DNA of 28,274 nucleotides, taken from positions 1-28,274 of the forward strand of contig UQFC01000030.1 of NCBI GenBank assembly GCA_900540335.1, given 5' to 3'. The translations under genes and the position numbers were made by a program. Numbering within the stretch: the first letter of the stretch is position 1; every line of letters starts with the position of its first letter. Of this stretch, positions 1 to 8,227 are shown in pieces. The notes under the pieces are model-generated. The model saw only the letters and a program-made list of their open reading frames with translations. It was not told the origin of the DNA and did not search any database. Origin of the DNA: an uncultured Clostridium sp. Its GTDB lineage: Bacteria > Bacillota > Clostridia > Lachnospirales > Lachnospiraceae.

Positions 1-7
1 GGCGAAA

Positions 8-89
8 TGGGCGGAGATGGATTCGAACCATCGAAAGCACTGCTAACAGATTTACAGTCTGCCCCCTTTGGCCACTCGGGAACCCGCCC
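8..89 (-). tRNA. tRNA-Tyr (anticodon GTA)
   Basis: The minus strand folds as a class II tRNA of 82 nt. A 7-bp acceptor stem pairs GGGCGGG with TCCGCCC (last pair G-U), followed by discriminator A. The anticodon stem-loop CAGACTGTAAATCTG gives anticodon GTA, which reads Tyr codons. A long variable arm follows, and the T-arm is GATGG-TTCGAAT-CCATC. The 3' CCA is not encoded: TTT follows the discriminator, so it would be added by CCA-adding enzyme. The long variable arm is expected for bacterial tRNA-Tyr. Confidence 0.96.
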
Positions 90-113
90 ATACCGGCTTT
101 AACAAGCAGAGTT

Positions 114-142
114 ATCTTATCACAGCATAGATAAAAAATCAA
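114..142 (-). promoter_or_regulatory. Sigma-A promoter of tRNA-Tyr
   Basis: On the minus strand TTGATT (137-142) is followed after 17 nt by TAAGAT (114-119). TGA immediately before the -10 makes an extended -10 element. Transcription would start near position 107, about 18 nt before the mature tRNA 5' end. The position relative to the tRNA is the main support; the hexamers are only moderate matches. Confidence 0.6.
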
Positions 143-202
143 GAAGTTTTTTTCAAATACCTTTTTTATTTTTTGAATTTCTCGTTTTTACACTCTTTTT
201 CC

Positions 203-2314
203 TTATCTTTCTGCTCTGATTTCTTTTCCTGAGGATGTTTCCCTTCCTGTCTCGTCCATTCCGGCCACCAGAAGAATACTGCCGTGAGCCGGCATCTCCA
301 GGGTCAGAATACCATCTCTGGAGTGATATTCCAAAATTCCCACATTGTAGCCGTTTTCCTCCGTCAGCATTACACGCATGATTTTTTCCTCATCCGTAAT
401 TCCCAGTTCCCATACAGGCAGCTGAATCTCCCGTCTGTTATTGCGGTTATTGACTGCTACGACGCAGCAGTTCCTTCCCCGAACCCGTCCGTAGGCAATC
501 AGCTGGCGGTCAGCCAGAAGCTGCTTTAATGAACCGCGGCGAAGAGCCGGCATTCCTTTGTGAATCCGGATCATATAGCTGTAAAACTCAATCAGCTCAA
601 AATTCTCACGGCCCCAGGGATAGGTTCTCCGGTTATCCGGATCTGTCCAGCCGCACACCCCCGCCTCATCTCCATAATACAGAGTAGGAGCGCCCGGCCA
701 GGTCATCTGCACCATCACTGCTTCCCGAAATACGCCGTAGTGAATACCTTCTTCTGCCTTTTTCGCCCCGGCTGTAGCCAGACGTCCCACAGTCTGATTG
801 GTTCTGGTCAGAAACCGGCTGTGATCGTGGTTGGAAAGCTGATTCATTGATGTAAGAAGAGAGGGAGTTTTCATTCTCGCCATATGGTAATTCATAGAAC
901 GGAAAAAGCTCACTCCGTCCCCGAAAAGAATTCCATTATACTCATCGCTGTGCTTTTCCATCCCCGTAAGGAACCAGGTAAGAGGCTCCATGAAGGCATC
1001 ATAATTCATCACAGTATCCCACTGATCCCCGGCAAGCCAGCTTCCCGGATCCCCGTAATGCTCTGCCAGAATGATTGCCTCTGGATTGGCCTCCTTTACA
1101 TTCTTCCGGAAATCCCTCCAGAATTTGTGATTATACTCGCTGCTGTGGCCCAGATCTGCTGCCACATCCAGTCTCCATCCGTCCACGTTAAAGGGCGGAG
1201 ACACCCATTTGCGGGCAATAGACATTACATAGTTATATAACCGGTCAGAACCCTCGTAATTCAGCTTGGGAAGGGTATCGTGGCCCCACCAGCCGTCATA
1301 GGAATCATTATCCGGCCATGCCGTCTCATCATTAAACCGGAAAAAGCTGCGGTAGGGACTGTCCTTGCTGACATATGCCCCGGCCTCATAGCCGCCCGTT
1401 TTTTCATAAATCTTTTCCCGATCCAGCCATTTATTAAAAGAACCGCAGTGATTAAACACACCGTCAATAATCACCCGCATTCCTCTCCGGTGAAGCTCTT
1501 CCACAAATTCTGCGAAAAACGCATCGCTGGCCGTCAGATTTTCCGGAGCTGCACTGCGGAGTCTGTAGCGGGACGCATCCTCATTGGATACAGCCCCCTT
1601 CGGAACGGCCTGTCCGCCGTCACGGACAATCACGCCGTAATGGGGATCAATATGCTCATAATCCTGGCTGTCATACTTGTGATTCGACGGAGACACAAAC
1701 AGAGGATTAAAATAAATCACCTCAACCCCCAGATACTGCAGATAATCCAGCTTATCCCAGACTCCCTGCAGATCTCCGCCGTAAAATCTTCCCACATCCA
1801 TCGTTTCAGGCTCTGCATTCCAGTCCTTTACCTGCTGTACCGGACAGCCGATATAAATATATTCGTCATCCGTCACATCATTGTCCGGATCTCCATTGCA
1901 GAAACGGTCAATGTAAATCTGATACATAACCGCTCCCTTGGCCCACTCCGGTGTATGGAAGCCCGGAGTAATACAGAAGGCATGGCTTCCTTTAAAATCC
2001 GCATCAGCCCCCAGACGGTCATAGAAGCAGACCTGCTCACCCTTTTCTGCCTGGAAATAATAGTAAAGGGGCTCTTCCCCTGCTGTTATCCGAATTTCAT
2101 AATAATCAAACAAAGAATCGGATGAGGTTTTTTTCATCTCTATTTTTCCCTCATCCGTAATGTAATACACATGATCAATATTATCTTTTCCTGTGCGGAA
2201 CCGGAGGACTACACTGTCTCCTGCATCAGGCTCTTCCGGTATCCGGTAGTCCAGAGTCTCGTCTGCGAACAGCGCCCGCTTATTCAGTCTTTCCATCTGT
2301 TGTTCTGGCATCAT
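203..2314 (-). CDS. GH13 neopullulanase / cyclomaltodextrinase-like alpha-glucan hydrolase
   Basis: A 703-residue cytoplasmic glycoside hydrolase with no signal peptide. Residues about 20-120 form a CBM34-like beta-sandwich, typical of neopullulanase/cyclomaltodextrinase enzymes. The (beta/alpha)8 barrel starts near residue 128 with MYQIYIDRF. Conserved region I (DGVFNH) is near 283-288. Region II is GWRLDVA with nucleophile D383, region III is AEHYGD with acid/base E418, and region IV is SNHDHSRF with transition-state Asp D497. A C-terminal beta domain covers roughly 620-690. The catalytic set is intact, so it should hydrolyse alpha-1,4 (and possibly alpha-1,6) bonds of imported maltodextrins or glycogen fragments; the exact specificity cannot be read. 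The ATG at 2314 has a GGAGGGAG ribosome binding site. It appears to be a single-gene unit. No convincing terminator is visible before the tRNA. Confidence 0.9.
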   Translation of the reverse strand: MMPEQQMERLNKRALFADETLDYRIPEEPDAGDSVVLRFRTGKDNIDHVYYITDEGKIEMKKTSSDSLFDYYEIRITAGEEPLYYYFQAEKGEQVCFYDRLGADADFKGSHAFCITPGFHTPEWAKGAVMYQIYIDRFCNGDPDNDVTDDEYIYIGCPVQQVKDWNAEPETMDVGRFYGGDLQGVWDKLDYLQYLGVEVIYFNPLFVSPSNHKYDSQDYEHIDPHYGVIVRDGGQAVPKGAVSNEDASRYRLRSAAPENLTASDAFFAEFVEELHRRGMRVIIDGVFNHCGSFNKWLDREKIYEKTGGYEAGAYVSKDSPYRSFFRFNDETAWPDNDSYDGWWGHDTLPKLNYEGSDRLYNYVMSIARKWVSPPFNVDGWRLDVAADLGHSSEYNHKFWRDFRKNVKEANPEAIILAEHYGDPGSWLAGDQWDTVMNYDAFMEPLTWFLTGMEKHSDEYNGILFGDGVSFFRSMNYHMARMKTPSLLTSMNQLSNHDHSRFLTRTNQTVGRLATAGAKKAEEGIHYGVFREAVMVQMTWPGAPTLYYGDEAGVCGWTDPDNRRTYPWGRENFELIEFYSYMIRIHKGMPALRRGSLKQLLADRQLIAYGRVRGRNCCVVAVNNRNNRREIQLPVWELGITDEEKIMRVMLTEENGYNVGILEYHSRDGILTLEMPAHGSILLVAGMDETGRETSSGKEIRAER

Positions 2315-2341
2315 CTATACTCCCTCCGTGTCGTTACTGTT

Positions 2342-2370
2342 ATTTTATCCCATTCCCCGACAAGATACAA
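2342..2370 (-). promoter_or_regulatory. Candidate promoter of the GH13 gene
   Basis: Minus-strand TTGTAT (2365-2370), a 17-nt spacer and TAAAAT (2342-2347) lie just upstream of the GGAGGGAG and ATG at 2314. The spacing is ideal and the -10 is good, but the -35 matches only TTG of the consensus. An exact TATAAT (minus strand, about 2599-2604) lies further upstream without a recognisable -35. Confidence 0.35.
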
Positions 2371-2500
2371 CTGTTTTTTCACGCGAAGGGAAGACATCAA
2401 AGCGCCGTTCACCTCTTCGCGCAGCATTTGTATATCACAGAGCTTTCACCTTCAGGACTCGCCCGCCGGCGCGCAGCCGAAACAGGCGTTCACACAAAGA

Positions 2501-2530
2501 GAAAGAGCCAACGGGGCAGTCGGCTCTTTC
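2501..2530 (-). terminator. Probable terminator of the tilS-hpt-ftsH unit
   Basis: A perfect 9-bp inverted repeat (GAAAGAGCC / GGCTCTTTC) with a 12-nt loop lies about 200 nt after the ftsH stop. In the minus direction it is followed by the pyrimidine-rich TCTCTTTG, an imperfect U-tract. It could instead be a leader structure of the GH13 transcript if the upstream TATAAT is used. Confidence 0.5.
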
Positions 2531-2730
2531 AGGAGAAGGTATTTCGTTTCTTATGGGGTGTAGCAAAAACTATATAATGTATTGGGGGGTTTACGCTAAT
2601 TATAGTACCATAAAGATGAAAATAAGTGTGCACAAACTTCTATAAATTTCATTTTATTTTTTATGCAGAATGACGGAACAGTATTTCACATATAAATTTT
2701 CCGTGAAATTTTCCTGCACTCCACATAAAC

Positions 2731-4563
2731 TCAGCACTCCTTCGCTTCCCCTTCTGCTTCTGCAAACAGGCTTTCAAACTCATCCTGACCGATTTTTTCT
2801 TTTTCCATCAGCAGGCTGCTGCAGCGATCCAGCACTTCCCTGTGCTGCTCAATGATTTCTCTGGCCTTTTTGTAGCATTCATCAATAATCCGCTTCACCT
2901 CGCGGTCAATCATGGATGCCACCTCTTCGCCGTATCCCTTGGTGTGTCCAAAGTCACGGCCGATAAATACCTCCTCATCATCGCCGTAATCAATCATACC
3001 CATCTGCTCAGACATTCCATACCGGGTTACCATCGCCCGGGCAATCTTGGTTGCCTGCTTGATATCCTGAGAAGCGCCGGTTGTCACATCATCAAAAATA
3101 ATTTCCTCGGCAATCCGGCCGCCCAGAGACACCATAATATCCTGAAGCATTTTTCCCTTGGTATTAAACATCTCATCTTCCCCTGGAAGCGGCATGGTAT
3201 ATCCGGCCGCGCCTACTCCTGTAGGAATAATGGAAACCGTATGCACAGGTCCCACATCCGGCAGAACATGGAACAAAATTGCGTGTCCGGACTCATGATA
3301 TGCCGTAATTTTCTTTTCTTTCTCAGAAATCACGCGGCTCTTCTTCTCCGCGCCGATTCCAACCTTGACAAAGGAACGGTCAATATCAGACTGGCGGATA
3401 AAGCTTCTGTTTTCCTTGGCTGCCAGAATCGCAGCCTCATTCAGCAGGTTTTCCAGATCCGCGCCGGTAAAGCCCGAGGTGGTCTTTGCCACACGATGAA
3501 GATCCACATCCTCACCTAAAGGCTTTGACTTGGAGTGAACCTGTAAAATCTCCTGGCGTCCCTTCACATCAGGACGTCCCACCATTACCTTCCGGTCAAA
3601 ACGGCCCGGACGGAGAATAGCCGGATCCAGAATATCCACCCGGTTGGTAGCCGCCATAACAATGATTCCTTCATTTACCCCGAAACCATCCATCTCTACC
3701 AGAAGCTGGTTTAAGGTCTGCTCTCTCTCATCATGGCCGCCGCCCATTCCGCTTCCTCTGCGGCGGGCTACAGCATCAATCTCATCGATAAATACAATAC
3801 AGGGAGCATTTTTCTTGGCGTCCTCAAACAGATCCCGGACACGGGATGCGCCCACTCCCACAAACATTTCCACAAAGTCAGAACCGGAAATCGAGAAAAA
3901 CGGAACTCCCGCCTCTCCTGCAACTGCCTTGGCAAGAAGGGTTTTACCTGTTCCGGGAGGGCCTACCAGAATAACGCCCTTGGGAATCCGGGCTCCGACA
4001 CTGGTATATTTCTGAGGATTCCTCAGGAAATCCACCATCTCCTCCAGATCCTCTTTCTCCTCCATCAGTCCTGCCACATTTTTAAAGCTGATATTGCTGG
4101 TATGAGTCATTCGCGCACGGCTCTTGCCGAAATTCATCATCTTGGCATTGGCTCCGCCGCCTCCGGCCGCCTTCATATTCATCATCAGCACCAGGACCAC
4201 CACGGTTCCCACCATCATGATCACCGGCAGCGCCAGACTGAGCCAGTAATTCACCCGCGGAACATCTCTGGTAACGTAATCAACGCCCTTTTCATCCAGA
4301 AGCTCCTGAGCAGCTGTTACATCCGGCACATTGACTTCATAATAATTTCCGTCATTTAACATCATCCGAATCACACCTGTCGGCGCCTGCTCGTTCTGCT
4401 TAATCTCTGCCGCCATAATCTCATCCTGCTCCAGAACCTCCTGGAACTGCTGGCTGCTCAGCTCATTTTGTCTTCCGCCGGATGTGTAAAGCATCCATGC
4501 GAACATTCCAAACAGCAGCAGGATAAATAACCAGCTGCTGCGAAAATAGGTCTGCTGTTTCAC
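2731..4563 (-). CDS. ftsH: ATP-dependent zinc metalloprotease FtsH
   Basis: A 610-residue membrane-anchored AAA+ protease that degrades misfolded membrane proteins and regulatory proteins. Transmembrane segments lie at about residues 10-28 and 107-128, enclosing a small extracytoplasmic domain. The AAA domain has Walker A GPPGTGKT (201-208), Walker B FIDEID with E261, and the second region of homology ending in RPGRFDR. The protease domain has the HESGH zinc motif (H423, E424, H427), and D500 in ASQDIKQAT is the third zinc ligand. It starts at GTG (4563) with GGAGG upstream; this ribosome binding site overlaps the hpt stop codon, 12 bp apart, indicating coupled translation. The order tilS-hpt-ftsH is the standard Firmicutes arrangement. 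Confidence 0.98.
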   Translation of the reverse strand: MKQQTYFRSSWLFILLLFGMFAWMLYTSGGRQNELSSQQFQEVLEQDEIMAAEIKQNEQAPTGVIRMMLNDGNYYEVNVPDVTAAQELLDEKGVDYVTRDVPRVNYWLSLALPVIMMVGTVVVLVLMMNMKAAGGGGANAKMMNFGKSRARMTHTSNISFKNVAGLMEEKEDLEEMVDFLRNPQKYTSVGARIPKGVILVGPPGTGKTLLAKAVAGEAGVPFFSISGSDFVEMFVGVGASRVRDLFEDAKKNAPCIVFIDEIDAVARRRGSGMGGGHDEREQTLNQLLVEMDGFGVNEGIIVMAATNRVDILDPAILRPGRFDRKVMVGRPDVKGRQEILQVHSKSKPLGEDVDLHRVAKTTSGFTGADLENLLNEAAILAAKENRSFIRQSDIDRSFVKVGIGAEKKSRVISEKEKKITAYHESGHAILFHVLPDVGPVHTVSIIPTGVGAAGYTMPLPGEDEMFNTKGKMLQDIMVSLGGRIAEEIIFDDVTTGASQDIKQATKIARAMVTRYGMSEQMGMIDYGDDEEVFIGRDFGHTKGYGEEVASMIDREVKRIIDECYKKAREIIEQHREVLDRCSSLLMEKEKIGQDEFESLFAEAEGEAKEC

Positions 4564-4575
4564 TTATTTTCCTCC

Positions 4576-5100
4576 TTACTGCTCCACAACTCCGATGTAC
4601 GGCAGATTGCGGTATTTCTGGGCATAATCCAGGCCGTATCCTACAACAAATTCATCCGGAATGGTAAAGCAGGTGTAATCTACTGTCACCTGTTTTTTCA
4701 CGCGGCGCTCCGGCTTATCCAAAAGTGTGCACAGGCGGATGCTCTTAGGCCCTCTCTGCTTCAATACTTCAATCAGATAGGACAGAGTCCGTCCGGAGTC
4801 AATAATATCCTCTACGATCAGCACATCCTTACCTGCCAGCGGCTCATCCAGATCCTTCACGATGCGCACAACTCCGCTGGATTTGGTGTCATTGCCGTAG
4901 CTGGATACGGACATAAAGTCCAGAGTAACCGGAAGATCCAGTCTCTTAGCCAGTTCACAGGTGAAAAATACTCCGCCCTTTAAAATGCAGATCAGGTGAA
5001 TTTCTTTCCCCTGATAATCCCTGGTGATCTGTTCTGCAACTTCGCTGATTCGTTTGTTTACTTCTTCTTCTGACAACAATACTCTGATTTTATCTGCCAT
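4576..5100 (-). CDS. hpt: Hypoxanthine phosphoribosyltransferase
   Basis: A 174-residue purine-salvage enzyme converting hypoxanthine or guanine plus PRPP to IMP or GMP. The PRPP-binding loop VEDIIDSGRT carries the acidic pair E97-D98 and D101. The upstream ATG at 5115 is in frame, but the codons between it and 5100 form GGAGGAG, an ideal ribosome binding site 6 nt before the ATG at 5100, and nothing resembling one precedes 5115. I therefore start at MADKIRVL. The gene overlaps the tilS end by 11 nt and is followed at once by ftsH, so the three are co-translated. Confidence 0.96.
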   Translation of the reverse strand: MADKIRVLLSEEEVNKRISEVAEQITRDYQGKEIHLICILKGGVFFTCELAKRLDLPVTLDFMSVSSYGNDTKSSGVVRIVKDLDEPLAGKDVLIVEDIIDSGRTLSYLIEVLKQRGPKSIRLCTLLDKPERRVKKQVTVDYTCFTIPDEFVVGYGLDYAQKYRNLPYIGVVEQ

Positions 5101-6673
5101 GTTCTTCTCCTCCATTATATGTGACCTGTAAAATGGTTTTTGTCTGGTCTGTTATTTTATAATATTCACTGATCCGGCCTCCCACCACCCAAAGTACATG
5201 GTTTCCTTCAGCCAGCACAGGAATTTGCTCTCTCTCACCGCGGGGAATCTTATCGTCAATCATACAGCGGGCCACGGTCTTTTTTCCTCCGCCTGCCAGC
5301 ACTAAAAAATCCCCCGGACACCGGTGCCTGTAAGAAAGCATATTTTTAATCTTATCATAATCAAACCATTTCGTATACTGGTTTTTGGGAATTTCTCCTG
5401 CTTTTTCCCTGGAAAATGTGCAGATCTGAATCCTTTCTGCAGGAATTTCCACTTCCAGGCACAGCTCCTCTCCTTCCCTGATATATCTTCTTTCCGTGAA
5501 AAGCAAATTCCCTTCCTCTGCCTTTTTTCCACTCCTGCTCTTCCGGTAAATGCGAAGCGTCTCATACGTTTTTTCTGCTGCCAGACCGCATGGAAGATCC
5601 ATCCGGCTCCCCGCATGATTGCGGGCCAGAGCTGTCAGAGCTGCAAAATGACGGCTGGTGATATCCTTCCAGCCCGGCGCTGCCGCATCCAGCATTCGCC
5701 GGAGAAGATAAGTCTGAATAATCTCTTCCTGCTCCAGAAACAGTCCGCTGTCTATCTCTGCAGACACCCTGCAAGTCCCGTCCTCCGTTTTGCCCGGCCT
5801 GCGTTCCTCTGCCCTCGATTCGCCGATTTCTGCCTTCGATTCGCCGCCTTCTGCCCCCGGTTTGTCCGCCTCCGGTTTTCCGTTCTCTGCCTGCTCCAGC
5901 CTGCCGCCCTGTTCCCAGACCCGCTCTGCCTGCTGTTCCAGGTACCGGTCTGCCTGGGCCATAATGTCCGCTGCCCGCAGAATGTTTTCCTCTGCCTTCT
6001 GATTCACCGCTTCCCTCATCAGCGGCAGAATCCTGCGCCGGATCACATTGCGGGTATAAGCCTCTGACTGATTGGTGGAGTCCTCACACCAGGAAACGCC
6101 CTCAGACTCCAGCCATGCGCAGATGTCCTCCCTGCTGACAGAAAGAAGGGGACGAATCAGCCGCCCCTGTACCGGGCGGATTCCCGACAGTCCTCTCAGT
6201 CCGCTGCCCCGCAGAAGATTGTGAAGAACCGTCTCTGCACTGTCTTCCCGGTGATGGGCCACTGCTATTTTCACCGGACGGTCAAAGTCAGCCCCGGCTT
6301 CCTTTTCCCAGGTTTTTGCGGCCTCTTCCAGGGCCTCATAGCGCAGCACCCGCCCGGCCTCCTCCGTAGACATTCCATGGTCTTTGGCGTACTCGGCCGC
6401 ATTGCAGCGCACTGTCTGAAACGGAATTTCAAGCTTCCGGCACAGATCCTCCACAAATCTTTCATCCCTGTCCGCCTCTTCTCCCCGCAGTCCATGATGA
6501 ACGTGAACCACACGCAGAAATGCCGGAAGCTCAGGGGCAATTTTCTGCAATGCCCACAGAAGACAGACCGAATCTGCCCCTCCCGACACTGCCGCAATGA
6601 CCCTGTCTCCCGGCCTCAGCATTTCATAAATTTTCATATACGACCTGATTTCCGTTACGATTGATTTCTGCAT
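5090..6673 (-). CDS. tilS: tRNA(Ile)-lysidine synthetase TilS
   Basis: Attaches lysine to C34 of the CAU anticodon of tRNA-Ile, changing its decoding from AUG to AUA; essential in most bacteria. The N-terminal PP-loop ATPase motif SGGADS is at residues 30-35, followed by HVHHGLRGEEAD and AHHREDSAET. TilS substrate-binding and C-terminal domains follow. The start at 6673 (MQKSIVTE) is preferred to the ATG at 6685 because GGAGAG lies just before it. At 527 residues it is longer than usual; residues about 254-301 are a Glu/Gly/Lys/Ala-rich low-complexity insert with small repeats, between the tRNA-contacting domain and the C-terminal part. Its end overlaps hpt. Confidence 0.95.
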   Translation of the reverse strand: MQKSIVTEIRSYMKIYEMLRPGDRVIAAVSGGADSVCLLWALQKIAPELPAFLRVVHVHHGLRGEEADRDERFVEDLCRKLEIPFQTVRCNAAEYAKDHGMSTEEAGRVLRYEALEEAAKTWEKEAGADFDRPVKIAVAHHREDSAETVLHNLLRGSGLRGLSGIRPVQGRLIRPLLSVSREDICAWLESEGVSWCEDSTNQSEAYTRNVIRRRILPLMREAVNQKAEENILRAADIMAQADRYLEQQAERVWEQGGRLEQAENGKPEADKPGAEGGESKAEIGESRAEERRPGKTEDGTCRVSAEIDSGLFLEQEEIIQTYLLRRMLDAAAPGWKDITSRHFAALTALARNHAGSRMDLPCGLAAEKTYETLRIYRKSRSGKKAEEGNLLFTERRYIREGEELCLEVEIPAERIQICTFSREKAGEIPKNQYTKWFDYDKIKNMLSYRHRCPGDFLVLAGGGKKTVARCMIDDKIPRGEREQIPVLAEGNHVLWVVGGRISEYYKITDQTKTILQVTYNGGEEHGR

Positions 6674-6728
6674 GTATCTCTCCATCTTCCTTTATCCCGT
6701 CATTTCGCCCTCTGTCTTTTCTACTCCC

Positions 6729-6757
6729 ACTATAGCCGACACGGGACGCAAAGTAAA
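6729..6757 (-). promoter_or_regulatory. Candidate promoter of tilS-hpt-ftsH
   Basis: On the minus strand TTTACT (6752-6757), a 17-nt spacer and TATAGT (6729-6734) lie in the 90-nt gap between spoIIE and tilS. The hexamers match consensus at 4/6 and 5/6. This would separate tilS-hpt-ftsH from the sporulation gene upstream. Confidence 0.5.
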
Positions 6758-6764
6758 GCCCCTT

Positions 6765-8171
6765 TTACCGCTTCCAGACCCCTGCTGCAAGAACCGTCAT
6801 GTCATCCTGAGGACCGTCTCCCCACTGACAGGCAAACTGAAGAATTTCCTCAGCCATCTCCTGAGGGGCTTTTAATATCATCCCCTCCAGATATTCCTTC
6901 ACTGCTCCCTCCTTGTCTTCTCCCGGCCAGGCATCCAGCACACCGTCTGTTACCATGACAATCCGATCCCCGTCCCACAGCTTTTTCGATAAAAGCAGCG
7001 GCTCTGCCTGTCCAATCACACCGGCCGGAACCTGACCTGCCTCCAGAATCTCAGCGCTTCCCTCATGAAGCACGAAGGCCGCCACAGCCCCCATTTTCAT
7101 TGCCTCAAGCACTCCTGTATGCAGATCCACACAGCACAGATCCACTGTAGCCGGATGCTGCTGGGCTCCTGTCAGAAGCAGAATGGTATTTACCATTTTC
7201 AGCGCGGATCTGGCAGAAAAACCGGCCTCCAAAAGCTGCTGAGTCAGCTCCACTACGCGGCCGCTTTCCCTGCATGCGGTTTCTCCGCTTCCGAGACCGT
7301 CTGAAAGACTCAGCACCGCCTGCCCCGGCAGATTAATAAAGGTATAATTATCTCCGGATACCTGTTCTCCTTCTTTTGGTATCCGGGCAGCTCCGCAGAC
7401 CATCCGGTACTGTCCTGTTTCTGCAAACCGGATAGTTCCAGACTGCCTGGTAATCAGATTTCTCGTATCCGCAGGCGCATACCAGACTCCGCTTCCCATA
7501 GCCTGTCCAAACAGCTCTGCCGCATCCCTGGAGGTCATGCATCTGCCTCCCAGCATCCGGACAGTAAGGTAGGCCTCTCTGCGTCTGTTTTCATATTCCA
7601 GAATCAGCATATTTTCTACCACTGCCTGATGAAGCCGGAACACTCTCCTGACAGCCGCTTCTCTTCTCTCCGTAATATCGGTGGCCTGCTCCATCTGGTG
7701 GGCAAATTCATCCAGTATAAGAGCCAGCTCCCGAAACTGCACCATCACCGTATCACGGCTTTCCAGAAACCGGTTCTTCCATTCCAGATTCATGGTTGCC
7801 CTGCCCAGATTTCTGTTCAGATGCATCATATAATCATCCTTCTGACGGCAGGTTTCCAGAAACAGCCTGGGCATGTCCTCCTCCTCAACCCGTCCCTTCT
7901 GCTCAAAGGCCCGAAGCAGATAATAAATATAATAACTGTCCTCTTTTTCACTGTCCCGGTACAGATTGCACCTGCTGCAGTCCCCGCATACCAGAGCCGC
8001 CGCCATCTGCATGGCTGCCAGCGCATCCTCCCTGGTAAGCCCCTTTTCCTCCTCCAGACTGTCTGTACAGGATCTTGCCAAAAGCCCCAGCGAGCGGGCC
8101 ATCTCGCTGAGACGTCCTGCTGTATATACATTCACATCCGCCATATCGCGGCGTCTTGTCCGTTTCCACAC
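6765..8171 (-). CDS. spoIIE: Stage II sporulation protein E, soluble form without membrane domain
   Basis: A PP2C-type Ser/Thr phosphatase of 468 residues that in Bacillus dephosphorylates SpoIIAA and so activates sigma-F in the forespore. The C-terminal phosphatase domain has the metal-binding Asp residues D291 (LSDGLGSG), D409 (VTDGVLDAW) and D456/D457 (GPQDDMTV). The N-terminal half matches the SpoIIE regulatory region, including a CxxCxxC cluster at C62, C65 and C68. The ten-helix membrane domain of typical SpoIIE (about 800 residues in all) is absent, and no gene for it lies upstream, where divIC ends. The start is GTG at 8171 with AGGAGGGG 6 nt before it; that site lies inside a hairpin. 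The position between divIC and tilS supports orthology. Confidence 0.9.
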   Translation of the reverse strand: MWKRTRRRDMADVNVYTAGRLSEMARSLGLLARSCTDSLEEEKGLTREDALAAMQMAAALVCGDCSRCNLYRDSEKEDSYYIYYLLRAFEQKGRVEEEDMPRLFLETCRQKDDYMMHLNRNLGRATMNLEWKNRFLESRDTVMVQFRELALILDEFAHQMEQATDITERREAAVRRVFRLHQAVVENMLILEYENRRREAYLTVRMLGGRCMTSRDAAELFGQAMGSGVWYAPADTRNLITRQSGTIRFAETGQYRMVCGAARIPKEGEQVSGDNYTFINLPGQAVLSLSDGLGSGETACRESGRVVELTQQLLEAGFSARSALKMVNTILLLTGAQQHPATVDLCCVDLHTGVLEAMKMGAVAAFVLHEGSAEILEAGQVPAGVIGQAEPLLLSKKLWDGDRIVMVTDGVLDAWPGEDKEGAVKEYLEGMILKAPQEMAEEILQFACQWGDGPQDDMTVLAAGVWKR

Positions 8172-8174
8172 AAA

Positions 8175-8215
8175 AATCCCCTCCTAAGCCACATTATATG
8201 CGGCAGAAGGGGATT
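8175..8215 (-). promoter_or_regulatory. Hairpin enclosing the spoIIE ribosome binding site, with TATAAT in its apex
   Basis: In the 57-nt gap between divIC and spoIIE the minus strand pairs AATCCCCTTC (8206-8215) with GGAGGGGATT (8175-8184), a 10-bp stem with one G-U. GCCGCAT (8198-8204) pairs with ATGTGGC (8188-8194) above it, with a 3-nt loop. The 3' arm is followed by T residues and contains the spoIIE ribosome binding site, so it resembles an intrinsic terminator. TATAAT (8193-8198) sits at the apex; a start site 7-8 nt downstream would remove the 5' arm. The -35 position (GCATAG) is poor, so the promoter part is uncertain. Confidence 0.6.
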
Positions 8216-8227
8216 CTATGCCTGTCC

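Larger units (their letters stand above)
2315..2730. other. 416-base gene-free gap between ftsH and the GH13 gene
   Basis: No plausible gene is seen here on either strand. The gap holds the hairpin at 2501-2530, the candidate GH13 promoter at 2342-2370, an imperfect inverted repeat (CGCGAAG at 2382-2388 with CTTCGCG at 2415-2421) and a 7-bp AT-rich inverted repeat (ATTTCAC at 2683-2689 with GTGAAAT at 2703-2709). The right half is AT-rich. Whether it carries a long structured leader for the GH13 gene cannot be decided from sequence alone. Confidence 0.6.

Noticed and set aside
1280..2125. Long plus-strand ORF of 281 codons within the GH13 gene
   Set aside because: It is antisense to a gene with intact catalytic motifs, has no recognisable domain or ribosome binding site, and reflects codon bias on the opposite strand.
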